A stretch of DNA of 38,036 bases from a virus: the IMG/VR virus record IMGVR_UViG_3300021960_000206, positions 1-38,036 of that record; one strand, given 5' to 3'. This document shows positions 36,186 through 38,036 of the stretch, piece after piece. How positions within the stretch are numbered: position 1 is the first letter of the stretch; every line of letters begins with the position of its first letter. The notes beneath the pieces are model-generated. The model made no database searches. It saw only the letters and a program-made list of their open reading frames with translations, and was not told the origin of the DNA. A program made the translations under genes and the position numbers.

Positions 36186-37493
36186 ATGGCAAGAACTTCG
36201 GGTGACACTTTATCACTAAATAATTTAGCAGGAGCATTAGGAGCAACTCAAAATTCAAATGTATCTTTAAATGCTATGAATGGAAATGCTAATACTGCAG
36301 TTTCATTGGATAACTATGGAATTGACTCTGTTGATTCTATAACTGGATATAGATACATTGTTGAGGGAGATTCCGATACCTATGAATTGGGATTTTCTGG
36401 TGAAGGAAGTAAATTCACAAGTGTAAAAAGCAGATATCAAAATTTTACATGGTCAGTAGCTGCTGGTAGTTATATTTCTATTAGTGGAACTATAAATAAA
36501 CAAGCTACTGTAACAGCTTCTAACATGAACCCACAAAATCCAAGTACACAAACCGTTTTACAGAGTGCACAGGATAATACTATACGAGTTAAATTTAATG
36601 ACGGATTCAATGACCACGCTACAAACTATAATGTAAATAGAGATAAGACTGTAACTGCAGTTGATTCATATGATGGTAACTCAACCGCATTGTGTTTACG
36701 TTCCGATTCTCCTATCACAAAGGCAGATGGTACTATTGTAGAAATCGGTGATTTATCAGAAGGAGATTTATTACAAGGATTCCAAATTAATAATTTAGCA
36801 AAAGATTTAGATGGCCAAAGTAATTTTTTAAATTGGATGGAAGATGAGTTAACAGTAACACCTGTTGAAGTTGAGATAAAAAATCTTATATATTCTTTCT
36901 CAAATAAAATATATAATATTAATGATGGTGAAATTAGATGTACTATCGAACATCCATTATTAGTAAAAGATTCACATGAAAAATATAGATTCTTAGAAGC
37001 AAGAAGAGTTATTGTTGGAGACCACTTGATTAAGTATACAGAAAATGGTACTCAAGAAATAGAAGTAACTTCAATCGAGATTGAAACAGATGATGTTGAA
37101 ATCGTATCAATTGATGTTGCAGACCAAGATACTTATATGGTTAATGGGTATATAACTCACAATAAATCAGGAGATACTCATACTGATTTAGGTGCACCTG
37201 CTCAAGTAAGTGGTCTTTCGTTTTCAAACCCTAACCTAACTTGGACTGCGGTTAGTGGAGCAGATACTTATTACATTGAAATTGATGATGCATCAAACTT
37301 CTCATCGGTAAATACAACTTATAGTAATTGGAGTACAAATTCAATTAGAATAGGTCGTTCTTTCGATGCAGCAACAGAAAATATTTCACCAGTTGCACTT
37401 GCGGTAGGAACTTGGTATATTAGAATTAAAGCAATTGACCATGGACTGTTATCAGCGAACTGGTCATCTACTTTAACGGTGACTATTTCATAA
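36186..37493 (+). CDS. Structural protein with internal Hint (intein-like) domain and fibronectin-III-like end
   Basis: This 435-residue protein has three parts. Residues 1-169 are a Ser/Asn-rich beta domain (LSLNNLAGALGATQNSNVSL) of a type seen near phage tails. Residues 170-326 are a Hint domain: C170 at the start, a T253-I-E-H256 block B, EARRVIVGDHLI, and YITHN ending at H325-N326. Residues 327-435 include a fibronectin-III-like domain (APAQVSGLSFS to TVTIS). The residue after N326 is Lys, not Cys, Ser or Thr, so ordinary splicing lacks its last nucleophile and cleavage after N326 is more likely. No homing endonuclease is present. An AGGAG site precedes the ATG. A link to sheath or fibre assembly is inferred from position. 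Confidence 0.8.
   Translation: MARTSGDTLSLNNLAGALGATQNSNVSLNAMNGNANTAVSLDNYGIDSVDSITGYRYIVEGDSDTYELGFSGEGSKFTSVKSRYQNFTWSVAAGSYISISGTINKQATVTASNMNPQNPSTQTVLQSAQDNTIRVKFNDGFNDHATNYNVNRDKTVTAVDSYDGNSTALCLRSDSPITKADGTIVEIGDLSEGDLLQGFQINNLAKDLDGQSNFLNWMEDELTVTPVEVEIKNLIYSFSNKIYNINDGEIRCTIEHPLLVKDSHEKYRFLEARRVIVGDHLIKYTENGTQEIEVTSIEIETDDVEIVSIDVADQDTYMVNGYITHNKSGDTHTDLGAPAQVSGLSFSNPNLTWTAVSGADTYYIEIDDASNFSSVNTTYSNWSTNSIRIGRSFDAATENISPVALAVGTWYIRIKAIDHGLLSANWSSTLTVTIS
36693..37163 (+). other. Hint / bacterial intein-like domain
   Basis: The region encodes C170 to N326, 157 residues, mini-intein size. Visible blocks are the N-terminal Cys followed by ITKADGTIVEIGDLSEGD, the TIEH block, and the terminal His-Asn. 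The next codon is Lys. This matches intein-like Hint domains that cleave rather than splice. Confidence 0.8.
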
Positions 37494-37519
37494 AATTTTA
37501 CGTTTTCAGAAAATGTATA

Positions 37520-37527
37520 TATTTATA
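37520..37527 (+). promoter_or_regulatory. TATTTATA motif, possible late promoter
   Basis: It lies in the 68-base gap, 34 bases before the start at 37562. No clear Shine-Dalgarno site follows. Confidence 0.4.
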
Positions 37528-37561
37528 TATATAAATTAAAAAATAATTAAAATACAAAGTT

Positions 37562-37849
37562 ATGGCAGAAACAATTAAATTTACAGAAGAAGAAGTAAGT
37601 TCAATTAATCAATTAAGAATAGATGTTTCAAATGTTTTTACACAATTAGGACAGTTACAAATTGAAAAATCAAGAAGAAATCAAGAATTTGAAAGTATTG
37701 AGACTCAGTTAATACAAAAACATCAAGAACTTGTAGAAACAGAAAGAGAAATATTCAAAGGTTTAAATGAAAAATATGGAGATGGTAACTTTGACCCTTC
37801 AACTGGTGAATTCACTCCAACTCCAAAAGAAGAAACAACAGAAATATAA
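37562..37849 (+). CDS. Small coiled-coil protein upstream of the sheath gene
   Basis: This 95-residue protein is mostly one long helix with heptad-like spacing (about residues 7-68) and a short tail with EKYGDGNFDPSTGEFTP. I recall similar short proteins in other T4-like phages but know no function; T4 itself has no obvious counterpart at this site. It has no Cys or membrane segment. The ATG lacks a clear ribosome site, and the coding call rests on frame, composition and placement directly before the sheath gene. An assembly or structural role next to the sheath is inference. Confidence 0.72.
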   Translation: MAETIKFTEEEVSSINQLRIDVSNVFTQLGQLQIEKSRRNQEFESIETQLIQKHQELVETEREIFKGLNEKYGDGNFDPSTGEFTPTPKEETTEI

Positions 37850-37878
37850 GGATATTCAAAAATACCTTTGGAAAAAAT

Positions 37879-37886
37879 AATTTATA
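37879..37886 (+). promoter_or_regulatory. AATTTATA, variant of the repeated motif before the sheath gene
   Basis: It differs from TATTTATA at one base and lies 48 bases before the sheath start, a little farther than the other copies. The 85-base gap holds no other clear signal apart from GAGGAG at 37919-37924. Confidence 0.25.
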
Positions 37887-37934
37887 CTTATATAAAGAGT
37901 ATATTATACAAAAATTAACGAGGAGTAATATAAA

Positions 37935-38036
37935 ATGGCAGAAAAAATTGTATCACCTGGTGTATTTACGAGAGAAAATGACCTTTCTTTCTTATCACAA
38001 GGGATTGGTGAAATAGGAGCAGCAATCATTGGACCT
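37935..38036 (+). CDS. Tail sheath protein, T4 gp18-like (N-terminal fragment)
   Basis: The first 34 codons are visible before the right edge. The start MAEKIVSPGVFTRENDLSF followed by IGEIGAAIIGP is typical of myovirus contractile sheath proteins, where an N-terminal 'SPGV' arm links neighbouring subunits. A GAGGAG site lies ten bases before the ATG. The sheath surrounds the tail tube and contracts on infection. In T4 it follows the terminase genes 16 and 17; here it follows the fibre array instead. Confidence 0.9.
   Translation, partial: MAEKIVSPGVFTRENDLSFLSQGIGEIGAAIIGP

Noticed and set aside
36693-37163. A full self-splicing intein
   Set aside because: The residue after the terminal Asn is Lys, so the nucleophile needed for splicing is missing; a cleaving Hint domain fits better.
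37499-37517. Hairpin TACGTTTT / AAAATGTA after the Hint gene as a terminator
   Set aside because: The stem is AT-rich with a three-base loop and no T run follows; too weak to call.

Overview
This window is an AT-rich piece of a contractile-tailed (myovirus) phage related to T4. It covers part of the head and neck genes, then an unusually large array of fibre or adhesin genes, and ends at the tail sheath gene. The T4-like assignment rests on a gp22-like scaffold end followed by a gp23-like major capsid protein, proteins resembling neck and tail-completion proteins gp13, gp14 and gp15, and a gp18-like sheath N-terminus at the right edge. All genes are on the + strand. I see no tRNA, rRNA, CRISPR array, integrase or insertion sequence. 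The host cannot be read from the sequence. Good Shine-Dalgarno sites (AAGGAG, AGGAG) before many genes argue mildly for a host that uses them. The fibre modules are of a kind I associate with aquatic phages, but that is inference.

Layout. Positions 1-401 hold the end of a scaffold-like gene and 432-2039 the major capsid protein, closed by a strong terminator near 2091. Positions 2169-2420 encode a small unknown protein. Positions 2491-6016 hold the neck and tail-completion block (gp13-, gp14- and gp15-like) plus two small genes that share a C-terminal domain with the gp15-like protein. Positions 6019-30629 hold eight fibre-like genes, among them a 2684-residue giant. They are built from repeated Ser/Gly-rich motifs (such as SGSSQI) and shared modules; two of them end in a peptidase S74 intramolecular chaperone. 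Positions 30634-34527 encode a large protein with a delta-60 (DUF5122-type) propeller. Positions 34540-37493 hold four accessory genes: a thioredoxin-like protein, a free-standing S74-like chaperone, a GT-B-like glycosyltransferase and a Hint (intein-like) protein with a fibronectin-III-like end. Positions 37562-37849 encode a coiled-coil protein, and the sheath gene begins at 37935.

How the parts fit. The left block builds the capsid and the head-tail junction. The middle supplies a large set of candidate host-binding proteins sharing N-terminal tags (MAxI-type) and three kinds of C-terminus: S74 chaperone, a short DGG tag, or a distinct globular end. The four genes after the array look like a possible maturation set for these surface proteins (redox, folding, glycosylation, autoprocessing). 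That joint role is inference from position and domain type.

Control. Nine gaps or gene ends carry TATTTATA 16-37 bases before a start codon (the fourth before a tiny frame at 14685). It is the exact reverse complement of the T4 late promoter octamer TATAAATA. Before the gp13-like gene this motif lies in the loop of an inverted repeat that would mask the ribosome binding site in read-through transcripts.
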